DNA from: Ascoidea asiatica
Taxonomy: Eukaryota > Ascomycota > Saccharomycetes > Ascoideales > Ascoideaceae
Direction: 5' to 3'
Assembly: GCA_001600695.1 (NCBI GenBank)
Contig: BCKQ01000003.1
Coordinates: 1,897,934-1,961,933 of the forward strand
Length of the DNA stretch: 64,000 bases
Position numbers and translations under genes: made by a program. Below, one piece after another: positions 43,831 to 53,304 of the stretch (positions are counted from its first letter, which is position 1; each line of letters begins with the position of its first letter). The notes under the pieces were generated by a model. That model had not been told where the DNA came from and searched no databases. It worked only from the letters and a program-made list of their open reading frames with translations.

Positions 43831-45276
43831 ATGTCCCCAAAGAAAAATATTGATAACCAATCTGAAACTCAACCTTTATTAGGGTCATCTAATCACGATG
43901 AAACTGAAACTGTAAAAAACTCTCATCATATCAAAGAAATTAAACGGAAGCTTTATATTTCTCATTTTCTTTATGTTTGGAATGCAAGAGTTTATGAGTT
44001 TGGTATAGTTTTAATTATTGTTGATTTGTTTCCTCAAACATTATTACCTTCTTCATTATTATCCCTTTGCTGTTCACTTGCTACAATTATTTTCTCAACA
44101 GAAGTTGCAAAAATCGTCGATAAGGGTGAAAGACTACCTATCGTTCGTCATACAATTTTTATGCAAAGATCTTCTGTTTCTGTTTCTGTTTTTTGCTTAC
44201 TTTTGCTCTATATTTTTCCTTCATTGATGAAATTTAAATCTTATGCTCTTGCTCTTTCAATACTTGCTGGAATCATAGAAAGGCTTTGTGCACTAGCAAA
44301 TAAAATTTCAATACAAAGAGATTGGTTAGTTCATATTGCTCAAGAAGGAGATGAAAAATTATTAGTTCAATTAAACACACAAATGAGATCAATTGATTTG
44401 TTTTGTAAATTAGTTGGTCCAACTTTTATTGCTTTGGTAATCGGCTTTACATCTGTAGAATTCTCAATGATTTTGATAATTGTATTGTTTTTAATATCAA
44501 ATCCTATTGAATATTATGCAATTGCTAGAGTTTATAATTTAGTTCCAAGTTTACAAATTCCAAAAATTAATTCGGAAACCTCTTCTAGTAATGTCAATGG
44601 AAATTCTGAAGATAGTCCTAATGAAGTTTCTACTTCCGAATCGTCTAATCAACTTCTTAAAAACTTTAAAATTTTTTCCGGTTCTATAATGTCTTTACCT
44701 ACAGTTTCTTATGCATTATTATATTTAACTGTTTTATCTTTTGGAAATTCAACAGTTGCCTACCTTTTATCATTCAGTTCTATTTCGGATGAGGCTGTTG
44801 GTCTTTTAAGAGCTGTTTCTTCGGTATTTGAATTAAGTTCAACAGTTATTTTTCCAAAAATCAATAATAAACTTGGTTTAATTAATACTGGTTTTATTTC
44901 TCTAGTACAAGAATTTATATCTTTAATTCCAATTCTAATTGGGTTTGTAATGAATTATTCCTCTACTTACAAATTATTATGTATATTTATTCCAATTAGT
45001 AGATTAGGTTTATGGGGTTATGATTTAGCAATTCAAAATATGGTGCAAATTTATGTTACAGATGAAGAAAGAGCTGGCTTCACTGCAATTGAAGAAAGTA
45101 TAATATCTTTTTTTGAAATTTGTGGTTATACAATTACAATTATTTTCAATAAGCCAGATCAATTCTATATTCCTACTTATATTAGTATTTCAAGTATCGG
45201 GTTAGCTACATTACTTTATTTTGTTTTTTTTGTCAAATCAAAATCAAAATTAAGTTCATCCCATTTTGATCATTAA
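43831..45276 (+). CDS. Ferroportin-family metal exporter (SLC40)
   Basis: Ferroportin exports Fe2+ across the plasma membrane in animals; plant and fungal homologues are less studied. The 481-residue protein starts with a polar tail, then LYISHFLYVWNARVYEFGIVL, which aligns with the first helix of animal ferroportin (LYVGHSLSTWGDRMWHF). VAKIVDKGERLPIVRHTIFMQRSSV matches the IGDWVDKNARLKV...QN-SV region. ISIQRDWLVHIA and NTQMRSIDLFCKLVGP match the ITIQRDW...MNATIRRIDQL...LAP region. About ten or more hydrophobic helices are visible with a polar loop at about 250-275. S. cerevisiae has no ferroportin, so its occurrence here is of interest. In this sequence nothing shows which membrane or metal is used. 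Confidence 0.9.
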   Translation: MSPKKNIDNQSETQPLLGSSNHDETETVKNSHHIKEIKRKLYISHFLYVWNARVYEFGIVLIIVDLFPQTLLPSSLLSLCCSLATIIFSTEVAKIVDKGERLPIVRHTIFMQRSSVSVSVFCLLLLYIFPSLMKFKSYALALSILAGIIERLCALANKISIQRDWLVHIAQEGDEKLLVQLNTQMRSIDLFCKLVGPTFIALVIGFTSVEFSMILIIVLFLISNPIEYYAIARVYNLVPSLQIPKINSETSSSNVNGNSEDSPNEVSTSESSNQLLKNFKIFSGSIMSLPTVSYALLYLTVLSFGNSTVAYLLSFSSISDEAVGLLRAVSSVFELSSTVIFPKINNKLGLINTGFISLVQEFISLIPILIGFVMNYSSTYKLLCIFIPISRLGLWGYDLAIQNMVQIYVTDEERAGFTAIEESIISFFEICGYTITIIFNKPDQFYIPTYISISSIGLATLLYFVFFVKSKSKLSSSHFDH

Positions 45277-45357
45277 ATAAAATTAAATTTCAATGCTTAT
45301 GTAATTTTTGTACTATATATACTCAATTGTTATAAATCAACTAACGTTCTTTTTTCT

Positions 45358-46662
45358 TTAATGTTTTTTGTATGAACTATTAATATTCAATCTATCAGAT
45401 AAACTTCTTGAAAATCTAACTGGTGAGCGAGATCTATACTCTGCTCTTTTTCTTGTATTGAAATTTGGAAACAAATCTTCATCACTACTATTTCCATTTT
45501 CAAATTTATCAGATTGCCATCTTCCTCTATTAGGAGCATTACTTCTACTATTACGATGAGAATTATTATTTCTGTAGCTTATATTACCTGAATTTCTTCT
45601 TGAACGTACTTCATTCTCAGGGCTTAATTTAGAAGAAAATAGATCCGGTTCATCGTCAAAGTTTTGATTTATATCCGTGGAGGTTTTCTTATTAACTTGA
45701 TCTTTATCTCGAAATAGATATTTTTTATCTTGAAATAGATCATCATCACCATTATTATTATTTAAACTAGAAGGTTTTGATGTAGTTAATGATGAACCAT
45801 TTGAAGATCTACTTCCTTTTACTGCAAATCTTTTCTTAAAATAATCATCTCTATCTCTATAATTTATCTCAGATATTGATGTATATCCTATTTCTAGATT
45901 TGAGGAACTTGACCCAGATTTTAAATCACTATTGAATTTTCTTGATTTTGTATAGTTTCTTTTTCTAATAGTTTTATTATAAGTCGGCTCACCATGAACT
46001 AAATAATATTTTGATCTTTCTTTTGCTCCTTTTGTTTTTTTATCAGATATTAGAGATTGCCTTATATAAAATTCAAAACTTTTTGATAGTTTATTTTTTT
46101 GTTTTTCTAACTCATTTAAATCATCATTATTTTTTATATCACTTGAAGACAAAAATTTTTCATTAAGAAAAGTTTTTGTTATACGCTCTTCAATAATTTC
46201 CAAAGTTTCAAAGACATTTTCATCTTTAGTTAAAAACATTAAAGCCTTTAAGGAATCTGGTTCTTTTAAAAATACAATATTTAAAGAATCATCATCTATC
46301 CACTCAAGTTTAAATTTTATTATTTTATCATCATCATTTTGAATTGAATCTTTTAAATAAAAATCTAAATAAGTTTTAATATCTCTTGTTGATAAATCAT
46401 CGATACCTCGTATCCTCAATGAATTTTTTCTTACATCTGGATAATTTAATTGAGAATTGAATTTCTCTAAAAGTTTCTGATCAAGAGTTAATTCAGGATT
46501 TTCTTCTTCTGCGATTAATTTTGTAGATTCAGGTTGATTAACTTGATCTTGATATGCTTCTCTTGTATTTTCAGAACCCTTATCGTCTATAACTATATCT
46601 CCATCATTATCTACTTCCATTAGATTTTCGTCCTTCATTACCTGTTCTTGATCCATTTTCAT
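45358..46662 (-). CDS. NCBP3-like RNA-binding protein (RRM-like DUF2414 family)
   Basis: NCBP3 is a cap-complex-associated protein in animals that acts in mRNA export. The 434-residue protein has an acidic N-terminus, then an RRM-like domain (about 80-165) beginning NSLRIRGIDDLSTRDIKTYLDFY and including LEWIDDDSLNIVF. This matches the LYIRGVD-MSTxDI...EWIDDSSCNVVW pattern of NCBP3. After it, SDKKTKGAKERSKYYLVHGEP matches the TDKKxxGAxxRSxYYxxYGxP motif. The C-terminal half is basic, Ser/Arg- and Asn-rich with RSRSPVRFSRS, fitting RNA-processing proteins. I do not know a named S. cerevisiae orthologue. It is convergent with the ferroportin gene, leaving only 81 bp between stops. Confidence 0.72.
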   Translation of the reverse strand: MKMDQEQVMKDENLMEVDNDGDIVIDDKGSENTREAYQDQVNQPESTKLIAEEENPELTLDQKLLEKFNSQLNYPDVRKNSLRIRGIDDLSTRDIKTYLDFYLKDSIQNDDDKIIKFKLEWIDDDSLNIVFLKEPDSLKALMFLTKDENVFETLEIIEERITKTFLNEKFLSSSDIKNNDDLNELEKQKNKLSKSFEFYIRQSLISDKKTKGAKERSKYYLVHGEPTYNKTIRKRNYTKSRKFNSDLKSGSSSSNLEIGYTSISEINYRDRDDYFKKRFAVKGSRSSNGSSLTTSKPSSLNNNNGDDDLFQDKKYLFRDKDQVNKKTSTDINQNFDDEPDLFSSKLSPENEVRSRRNSGNISYRNNNSHRNSRSNAPNRGRWQSDKFENGNSSDEDLFPNFNTRKRAEYRSRSPVRFSRSLSDRLNINSSYKKH

Positions 46663-47223
46663 TTAGCTTCTAGTTAAAATAAATATTTGCTTCTCATTTA
46701 GAGTAAATTGAAACTTTCAAAAGTTTATGTTGTTTTATATTTTGCCATTTCAAGGCCGAAAAGTGATTAACATTACGAGTAACTTTACAGTGATACTTGA
46801 AAAGGACGCGTTAATTACGGGCGGGTAATGTATACACATTGACTGCTACGGATAAATGTAAGAGTTAAAAGCTATCGAAAAGTTATTAAATACAAACTAT
46901 TTATTGCTTGACAAGATATTTAAGTATGAATTATTTTTATTGTTGCAATTCTTGCAATATTAATATTAAGATCAACAGGTTATAATAATGATCAAAGGCA
47001 ATGACTAAAAGAAACATATTGAAGTTTAATTGAACTATCCAAAGGTATAATTTAGTATCATTAACTTTTTGATTTACTTTTTATTCAAAAAAACTAGAGA
47101 GAAAACAAATCGAGACAAAATAACAAAACAAATAATTAAACAAAAAATAGAAAAATTAAAAGCAATAGATCAAAAAATGGGGTCAATTTTATAAAGGTTA
47201 TTCTATTCACCTTCTATAAAAAC
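46663..47223. other. Intergenic region upstream of the NCBP3-like gene
   Basis: This 561-bp AT-rich spacer includes a small GC-richer segment at about 46790-46830 (GGACGCG, GGGCGGG) 130-170 bp upstream of the NCBP3-like start. Otherwise I see nothing. Confidence 0.45.
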
Positions 47224-48615
47224 TCAATCTAATTCATTAGCGAAATTTTCAATATCCTTTTCAGCTTCTTTTTGTAATAAAAATTTTGTATAAGGTGTTA
47301 AAGTAATATTATCTTTTTTAAGATTAAGATTAAAAAGTTCTTCTTTTAATACACCTCCATAACTTTCTGGAATATTATTTGATTCCAATTGTTTGCTTAA
47401 ATCAAGTTGATTAGACAATACTCTAAATTTAGCAACAGTTTCTGGTGCTATAAAAAAGTTTTTAACAATATAGTTATAAAGAAAAGAAAATAAAGTAGGA
47501 ATATTTATGAAACATTTAATACTTAAAGTTTCTGGATAATAATCTTTGAAATATCTAATTGTTGCTTTTGTTGATTTTGATAAAGATGCATCATATCTTA
47601 AAAAACTTACATTTTTATAATCATGAATTTGTACCATGTACGAGTTATCTTTATCAGTGAAGTTTAATAAATGAATAGCTCTTTCCATCAAACCTACACG
47701 CCATCGTAAAAATTTATCAGTATCAATGAAAATTTCTTTAATTGGTGCAGCACCATATAAGTTCCAAGTTATAATTTTTGAATTTGAATTATTTTCAATA
47801 TTATTAGTGATATAACCTATGACATCAAATTTTTTATCATGAGATTCAATGAAAGCTGCAGATAAAGGATTAAATTTTTTTCTCCAAAGCAAGGTATTTT
47901 TCAATTGAGAATAAGATTGAGTAATATCGAAATTATTTGCTTTTAAAAATTTGAAGATTAAAGCTTTAGAAATTAAATCATCAAAATATTGGTCATTGAT
48001 AGGATTGGAAGAATAAACTTTGTAACCATATAATTCATCATAAGCAGTTTCTTCAATAATTTTAGGTAAACTTTTTTGATAAAATTCTAAAAAGACTTTT
48101 TTTTCATCATCATTAAGTTCACCAATACTTTGAGGAAGAATAAAAGAAGCTGGAGAATCTGGAGATTTTTTATTTGATTCAATTGGTGCAGTATTTTTTA
48201 ATGATTCAATTTCATTTTTAGTGGTAGATTCAATAGGTTGGACATCTTGTTGGTCTTTGATAGCTTCATGATTTCTTGAATCAATCAATTCTTCATTTTC
48301 TTTTTTTAATTCATTTGGAATTCCTTTTTTTTCCTCTACAGAGGTTTGAATTTTATCTGCAGTTGATAAAGTTTCTTTTTCACCGGGAATATTTGCAGAA
48401 TTTTCCACCAATGAAACTTCTACAGGCTTATCTTGAATAGGTTTGGTCTCAATTGGATTGATTTCTTCTTTTATTGAAAGATTTTTTACATCTTCTACAA
48501 CAGAAGTTTCAACAGTTTTATCCTCTTTATTAATAATTTGATCCTTTTTGATATCTTCTTTTAAGGATTCTTTTACAGTTTCCTTATCAGTTAATTCCTT
48601 TGATGGTTCTTCCAT
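47224..48615 (-). CDS. SFH5: Sec14-like CRAL-TRIO protein Sfh5
   Basis: Sfh5 is a Sec14 homologue at the ER and cell cortex; in S. cerevisiae it is reported to bind haem. The first 165 residues are a charged Glu/Lys/Ser/Thr-rich extension not found at this length in S. cerevisiae Sfh5 (294 residues in total). The core (about 185-455) matches the family: ELYGYKVYS, LIFKFLKANNFDI, TLLWRKKFNPLSAAF, SKIITWNLYGAAPIKEIF, KFLRWRVGLMERAIHLLNFT, VQIHDYKNVSFLR, TIRYFKDYYPETLSIKCFINIP and PESYGG. Whether the haem-binding residues are kept would need an alignment. The gene is divergent from MRPS35. Confidence 0.92.
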   Translation of the reverse strand: MEEPSKELTDKETVKESLKEDIKKDQIINKEDKTVETSVVEDVKNLSIKEEINPIETKPIQDKPVEVSLVENSANIPGEKETLSTADKIQTSVEEKKGIPNELKKENEELIDSRNHEAIKDQQDVQPIESTTKNEIESLKNTAPIESNKKSPDSPASFILPQSIGELNDDEKKVFLEFYQKSLPKIIEETAYDELYGYKVYSSNPINDQYFDDLISKALIFKFLKANNFDITQSYSQLKNTLLWRKKFNPLSAAFIESHDKKFDVIGYITNNIENNSNSKIITWNLYGAAPIKEIFIDTDKFLRWRVGLMERAIHLLNFTDKDNSYMVQIHDYKNVSFLRYDASLSKSTKATIRYFKDYYPETLSIKCFINIPTLFSFLYNYIVKNFFIAPETVAKFRVLSNQLDLSKQLESNNIPESYGGVLKEELFNLNLKKDNITLTPYTKFLLQKEAEKDIENFANELD

Positions 48616-49133
48616 TGTTGTTCAAGTTAGTTGTTTATAGTATTCAATATACCAAGATAATAGAGTTAGAATTAGAATTGAACAATTAGAATCTAAAATT
48701 AAAAAAGAAATTTGAAATTGTTTGAATATTTTATATTCAATAAATATCTAAAGTTGGGGAGCTAAGGTGAGTATATTTTGTGATGAGATTTGTGTCCATA
48801 TTAAAACACAAAGGTGTTAAACAGGTGCCAATAAAAAGATAAAAAGTCATACAGAAGAACCGCAAATATGATCTCTTTTTTGTCATGTGCGCTTACTTTA
48901 TTTCTGTGTGCGAAAGTAAACGCATTATCGCACACAAAATTAGAAAAAAAAAAAAAAGGTCACATGTTCATTGGAATCTTTATGCGTCGTTTGGACCAAA
49001 TAACAATATTGTAATAAATCGAGTAAAGTATTACAGAAAAAAGTGAAATTTAATATTTTTTTGAGAGTGAATATATAAATTAAGAGAACATACTTCAAAA
49101 ATAATTGAGATTTAGAAGCTCAAGTAACTAAAA
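48616..49133. promoter_or_regulatory. Divergent promoter of SFH5 and MRPS35
   Basis: The 518-bp region holds a CCAAT-type GCCAATAAA at 48828-48832. A mixed-composition patch at about 48860-48930 with GCGCTTAC and GTGTGCGAAAGTAAACGC is flanked by A/T tracts. Confidence 0.5.
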
Positions 49134-50207
49134 ATGGCATCTAATATATTAGTGGATGCTTCAAGTTTCATATCGATTGGTTCAAGGGTAACTTATCCTT
49201 CTTCAATAAAATGTGGAAATATTTCTATTAATCTTTTGAATCAAGTTCGTCATGCTTCAAGAAGAAGAATTGCTTATCCATTTTATAAAGCAGAGTTTTT
49301 AGGAAGAGTTAATCCTAAATCTCATAAATCTAATCTTGGATATATGTTAGAACAATTTTTAGGTCCAAAAAATTATAAAGGTGAATATATTTATAATAAA
49401 TATTATTATCCACCAACAGATCATAATCCAAATTATATAACTCCAGAACTTGAAAAAGGTCAAGCTGTTAATAATCCATATAAAATTGATGATACATATT
49501 CAAATTCAAATAAATCAAGAGATAATGAATCAAATGATTCTTCACAAAGAAGACAAACATTTAAATCAAGAGAAAGATCTTTACAACCATTTCCATTAAA
49601 TCCATTTTGTAAAACAAATTCAATAATTTCAAATGAATTAAAAGAAACAATATTAAAGGATTTAAAAGAAAAAAATTTACCAATTCAAGAAGTTGCATTT
49701 AAATATGGTATAAAAATTCCAAGAATTGAAGCACTTTTAAAATTAAATGAAATTAAATTAAAATTTAATAAAAAAAATAATTTAAATAAAAATTTACAAT
49801 TAATGAAAAATAAAGTTTATAAAATGTTTCCATTATTTAATCCAATTATAAAACCAGAAAATTTAACAGAAATTCCAATTCCTTTAAAAACATTAAAATC
49901 AAGATTTTTAACAATAAATGAAAGTGAACCTTTTGGACCAATTGATGCAGCAAAAATTTTAGATTTAGAACCTGCAAAATTAACTTTAGAAAATTTATCA
50001 AAAATTGAAGAAAATGATAAAGATAATAATAATAAAAATTTAAACAAAGTTTACTATGCATCAGTTTTAAAAGGTGAAAGATATCAATTTAAATTTATTA
50101 ATTCAAAAGTTGGAAAAGTTGGTTATAGATATGGAACATCAATTAGAGATAATAAAAAAGATAGAAAAATTGGATTTGATTCTGTCGGTAGAATGATTTA
50201 TCTTTAA
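49134..50207 (+). CDS. MRPS35: Mitochondrial small ribosomal subunit protein mS45 (Mrps35)
   Basis: It is a fungal-specific protein of the mitochondrial 37S subunit (Bot1 in fission yeast). The 357-residue protein (about 345 in S. cerevisiae) begins with a probable targeting region. Conserved blocks follow: RRRIAYPFYKAEFLGRVNPK, FLGPKNYKGEY(I), YNKYYYPPTDHNPNYI, LQPFPLNPFCKTN, EVAFKYGIKIPRIEALLKL, PIPLKTLKSRFLTINESEPF and GPIDAAKILDLEPA. The C-terminus reads KVGKVGYRYGTSIRDN and KKDRKIGFDSVGRMIYL. All match the S. cerevisiae protein in order. A short polar insertion with Asn/Ser sits at about 120-145. Confidence 0.96.
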   Translation: MASNILVDASSFISIGSRVTYPSSIKCGNISINLLNQVRHASRRRIAYPFYKAEFLGRVNPKSHKSNLGYMLEQFLGPKNYKGEYIYNKYYYPPTDHNPNYITPELEKGQAVNNPYKIDDTYSNSNKSRDNESNDSSQRRQTFKSRERSLQPFPLNPFCKTNSIISNELKETILKDLKEKNLPIQEVAFKYGIKIPRIEALLKLNEIKLKFNKKNNLNKNLQLMKNKVYKMFPLFNPIIKPENLTEIPIPLKTLKSRFLTINESEPFGPIDAAKILDLEPAKLTLENLSKIEENDKDNNNKNLNKVYYASVLKGERYQFKFINSKVGKVGYRYGTSIRDNKKDRKIGFDSVGRMIYL

Positions 50208-50730
50208 AGAAAAATATTTCATGAATCATCATTGAATAGGTAATTGTATAAATAAATAATTTCTAATGAATAAATTGTAAATAAATTCAATCAATTAAAT
50301 GTTATGTTATTAAATAATTAAATTACTGGAATATAAAATGCGCTTCGATATGGCGCGTTAAATACCTAAAAAAGAATGGGGACGACAAAGTGTTTCTAGT
50401 CTTTTCCGGGTGCTGTTGCTGTTGACTAATCACACACGGGAACAGCGCAGTCATGCTACGTCCCACACTTGCAGTCTGTAGTCGCTAACTTAGTTAACCT
50501 GGCTAGTTTTTTCATCCACCTTTGCCATCATCATCTACTGGTAAACTTTGAGGATTAACTATTTTGTTTTTATAAAAAGAGTATATTGCTATGTGATTTC
50601 ATTAAGATTTGTTATCTTAATTATTTTATTTATTATTATTATAAAAGTTGGTAACAGAATATAATATATAAAAGAATAAATTAAACTAAATTAAATCAAT
50701 TTAAATTAAATAAGAAAGTAATTTTACAAA
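50208..50730. promoter_or_regulatory. Intergenic region upstream of MBF1 with GC-rich patch (about 50340-50520)
   Basis: A GC-rich patch with GGCGCGTTAA, TTCCGGGTGCTG and CACACACGGGAACAGCGC ends about 210 bp upstream of the MBF1 ATG. AT-rich leader sequence follows. No frame in it looks coding. Confidence 0.5.
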
Positions 50731-51198
50731 ATGTCTTGGAATTCAAATGTTGATTGGGATAAAGATACAGTAATTGGACGTAATGCTAATCGTGGTAGTT
50801 CAGGACCTCGTCAAACAGTAATTAAAGCTCAAGGTAAAATCAATCAAGCTAGAAGATCTGGTGCAGTTGTTTCAGTTGATAAGAAATATGCTACAGGTAA
50901 TAAAAGACAAGATTCTGAAGGTCAAAGATTAACAAAAGTTGATAGAGAAGATGATATTGTTAAACCAAAAACTGTTGATCCAGTTGTTGGTAAAACTATT
51001 GCTAAAGTTAGATTAGAAAAAAAATTTACTCAAAAAGATTTAGCAACAAAAGTTAATGAAAAACCAAGTGTTATTAATGATTATGAAGCAGGTAGAGCTA
51101 CCCCAAATCAACAATTATTAGGTAAATTGGAAAGAGTCTTAGGTGTCAAATTAAGAGGTAAATCTATTGGTGAACCTTTATTTGGAAAGAAAAAATAA
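50731..51198 (+). CDS. MBF1: Multiprotein bridging factor 1
   Basis: Mbf1 bridges Gcn4-type activators and TBP and also binds stalled, collided ribosomes to keep the reading frame. The 155-residue protein (151 in S. cerevisiae) has the N-terminal MBF1 region starting [16 protein letters not shown] and containing [17 protein letters not shown]. The helix-turn-helix (about 88-142) includes [39 protein letters not shown] and [12 protein letters not shown]. It ends with the basic [10 protein letters not shown] tail. It is a single exon. Confidence 0.98.
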   Translation: MSWNSNVDWDKDTVIGRNANRGSSGPRQTVIKAQGKINQARRSGAVVSVDKKYATGNKRQDSEGQRLTKVDREDDIVKPKTVDPVVGKTIAKVRLEKKFTQKDLATKVNEKPSVINDYEAGRATPNQQLLGKLERVLGVKLRGKSIGEPLFGKKK

Positions 51199-51485
51199 TT
51201 CAATTCAGTTGAATTTACTAAAAATTAAGAGATTAGAAGAAATAATTATAATAAAAAGAATGGCTATACCAATTTTTTATATTTTTAAAACATTCACATC
51301 TGAATGCTTGTTCTAAATACTAATCGATTTTAAATTTTGGACTGAATTTAATTTTTACAAAACTTATAAAACATTATCACTTTATAGCATTAGGTATGAT
51401 ATTGAATATACCCTTCAATTTTTTTTATTTTTTTTTTTTTTTTTTTCCATTTTTTATTTTTGTTCTTTTTCATCTTTCCTTATTT

Positions 51486-51540
51486 ATGAATTATCAATGA
51501 ATTATCAATGAAATATCAATGAATTATCAATGAAATATCA
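51486..51540. repeat. Tandem repeat, 11-bp unit ATGAA(T/A)TATCA x5
   Basis: Five head-to-tail copies, T and A variants mixed at the sixth position, lie downstream of MBF1. Confidence 0.93.
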
Positions 51541-52000
51541 ATGAATATTATCTATGAATATACGATTATTTAACACTTCTAGAAAAGTATTAAAGTAAAA
51601 TTTAAAATATAAAATAAAAGAAGATTCAGCTGAAACTGATGACTCTGAAAATAAAAACATACTGTATGTACGTAGTTAAATACCATCCCACCCGAACAAT
51701 ATGGAATTCTTTGCCCTTCTGAAACATTCAAATTGCAGCTCGGAGTAATTCAGAGGACTCCAGAACCAAGAGATTGGTTTTAAAAGTGCTAGTCAAGCAG
51801 TAAGAGTCACGTGAGCTAATTTATTAACCGAGCTAAAGCCGCACCGCTTTGTGAAGTACAACAAGGTTTACTCAGCGCCACTGTGCTGCGGATGGCGATT
51901 TGGCTTGTTTTAATTATAAGTAGCCGGGTAACACACTAAACTTACGACATTTTCAAAAATCAAGGACGTATTGGCGCATACGAGAGGGAGTGAGGTCTTG

Positions 52001-52021
52001 TTTTCGGAGGGCCTCCGAAAA
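52001..52021. promoter_or_regulatory. Perfect inverted repeat TTTTCGGAGG-G-CCTCCGAAAA in the CPR1 upstream island
   Basis: Ten-base arms are separated by one base. It contains CGG-N7-CCG, the layout bound by dimeric Zn2Cys6 zinc-cluster factors. The spacer is too short for a stable RNA hairpin loop unless inner pairs open, so a DNA-binding site is the simpler reading. Confidence 0.5.
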
Positions 52022-52620
52022 GCAGTGGCCAATAGGATCCGACGAGGGATCGAAGTAGGGGCTGCTCTGCCTTTTTGTGACAGGGCCGTGGGCGATGACA
52101 TGGGAGCGAGCCGCAGGCCGAGTGGCGTGGCTTGAGAGACTGGAGAGGCTGGCGTGGCTGGTAGCAAGCGGTTGTGGAGCAGCGCGCATCGACGATTCGA
52201 TGAGATCGAACGCGATGGAATCTCCTCGACACGCATCAAACGTCTGTTGGGCTGATGTTATTGGCTTCAGTAAAGCTTTGCCCTGGGCCTTTTGCTAGAT
52301 TTACTCTGACTTTGGTCTGTTTTCGCTTACTTTTGCTGTACCGTCAATGTTTCCTCTCTAACAATACCGTTAATTTCCATGGGAGTACTGTAGGTAGTTC
52401 TAGTGCTTCTCACTAAATTACGCCATTTTGGTATTTTCTTCAAATTTAATATAAATACTTCTTTTCCTCTTCTTTTTAAACAAAAATTTTAACTTCTTTT
52501 TAATCAATTAAGTATTCAATTGTTGTTATTTATATATATATATTATATCAATAGCCTTTTCTTTACTTTTTTTTCAGTTTAATTTGATACTTTTTTTCCA
52601 TATTTAAAATTATAATAAAA

Positions 52621-53109
52621 ATGTCTAAAGTTTATTTTGATATTACTGCTGATGGAAAACCATTAGGTCGTATTGTTTTTGAATTATATTCAAATGTTGT
52701 TCCAAAAACTACAGAAAATTTCCGTGCTTTATGTACTGGTGAAAAAGGTTATGGTTATGCTGGTTCTAAATTTCATCGTGTTATTCCACAATTTATGTTA
52801 CAAGGTGGTGATTTTACAAGAGGTAATGGAACTGGTGGTAAATCAATTTATGGTGAAAAATTTAGTGATGAAAATTTCTCCGTAAGACATACAAAACCAG
52901 GTTTATTATCAATGGCTAATGCTGGTCCAAATACTAATGGTTCTCAATTTTTTATAACTACTATTCCATGTCCTTGGTTAGATGGTAAACATGTTGTTTT
53001 CGGTGAAGTTACTTCTGGTTATGATGTAGTTAAAAAAGTTGAATCTTTTGGTTCTAATTCTGGTTCAACTAGAGCAAATGTTGTTATTTCTGCTTGTGGT
53101 GAATTATAA
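52621..53109 (+). CDS. CPR1: Cyclophilin A, peptidyl-prolyl cis-trans isomerase
   Basis: It catalyses cis-trans isomerisation of prolyl bonds and is the cyclosporin target in the cytosol and nucleus. The 162-residue protein is the single cyclophilin domain from MSKVYFDI to SACGEL, the same length as S. cerevisiae Cpr1. Catalytic and ligand residues are visible: [20 protein letters not shown] (Arg54, Phe, Met and Gln) and [11 protein letters not shown] (Trp, His). There is no signal peptide, so this is the cytosolic form rather than Cpr2/Cpr5 (ER) or Cpr3 (mitochondrial). Confidence 0.97.
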   Translation: MSKVYFDITADGKPLGRIVFELYSNVVPKTTENFRALCTGEKGYGYAGSKFHRVIPQFMLQGGDFTRGNGTGGKSIYGEKFSDENFSVRHTKPGLLSMANAGPNTNGSQFFITTIPCPWLDGKHVVFGEVTSGYDVVKKVESFGSNSGSTRANVVISACGEL

Positions 53110-53304
53110 TCAAAACTATAAGAACTTAAATAGCCCTTTTTAAATAAATGATTTTATGATTTAATTCAATTTTTAATTATTTTATAAATTAATGTACTAA
53201 TTTGTTTAATTATATTGTAAAACTCTATTACAAATCTCTATTATAAAAAAAATCTATATTAAAGTTTCTATTGTAATTTGAATAAGAAATTGGAATTTGA
53301 AAAT

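Larger units (their letters stand above)
51199..52620. promoter_or_regulatory. Intergenic region upstream of CPR1 with the largest GC-rich island (about 51690-52300)
   Basis: T tracts and an 11-bp repeat follow MBF1. The island at about 51690-52300 holds GTCACGTG (51806-51813), CCAAT boxes at 52029-52033 and (reverse) 52260-52264, and a perfect inverted repeat at 52001-52021. A TATATATATATATTATA stretch near 52530 sits about 90 bp before the CPR1 ATG and could be its TATA element. Overlapping frames on both strands (51910-52298) come from the low stop-codon density of the island. Confidence 0.55.

Noticed and set aside
51910-52298. Overlapping open frames in the CPR1 upstream island
   Set aside because: Same reason: low stop density, no protein resemblance, no matching codon use with the AT-rich genes.
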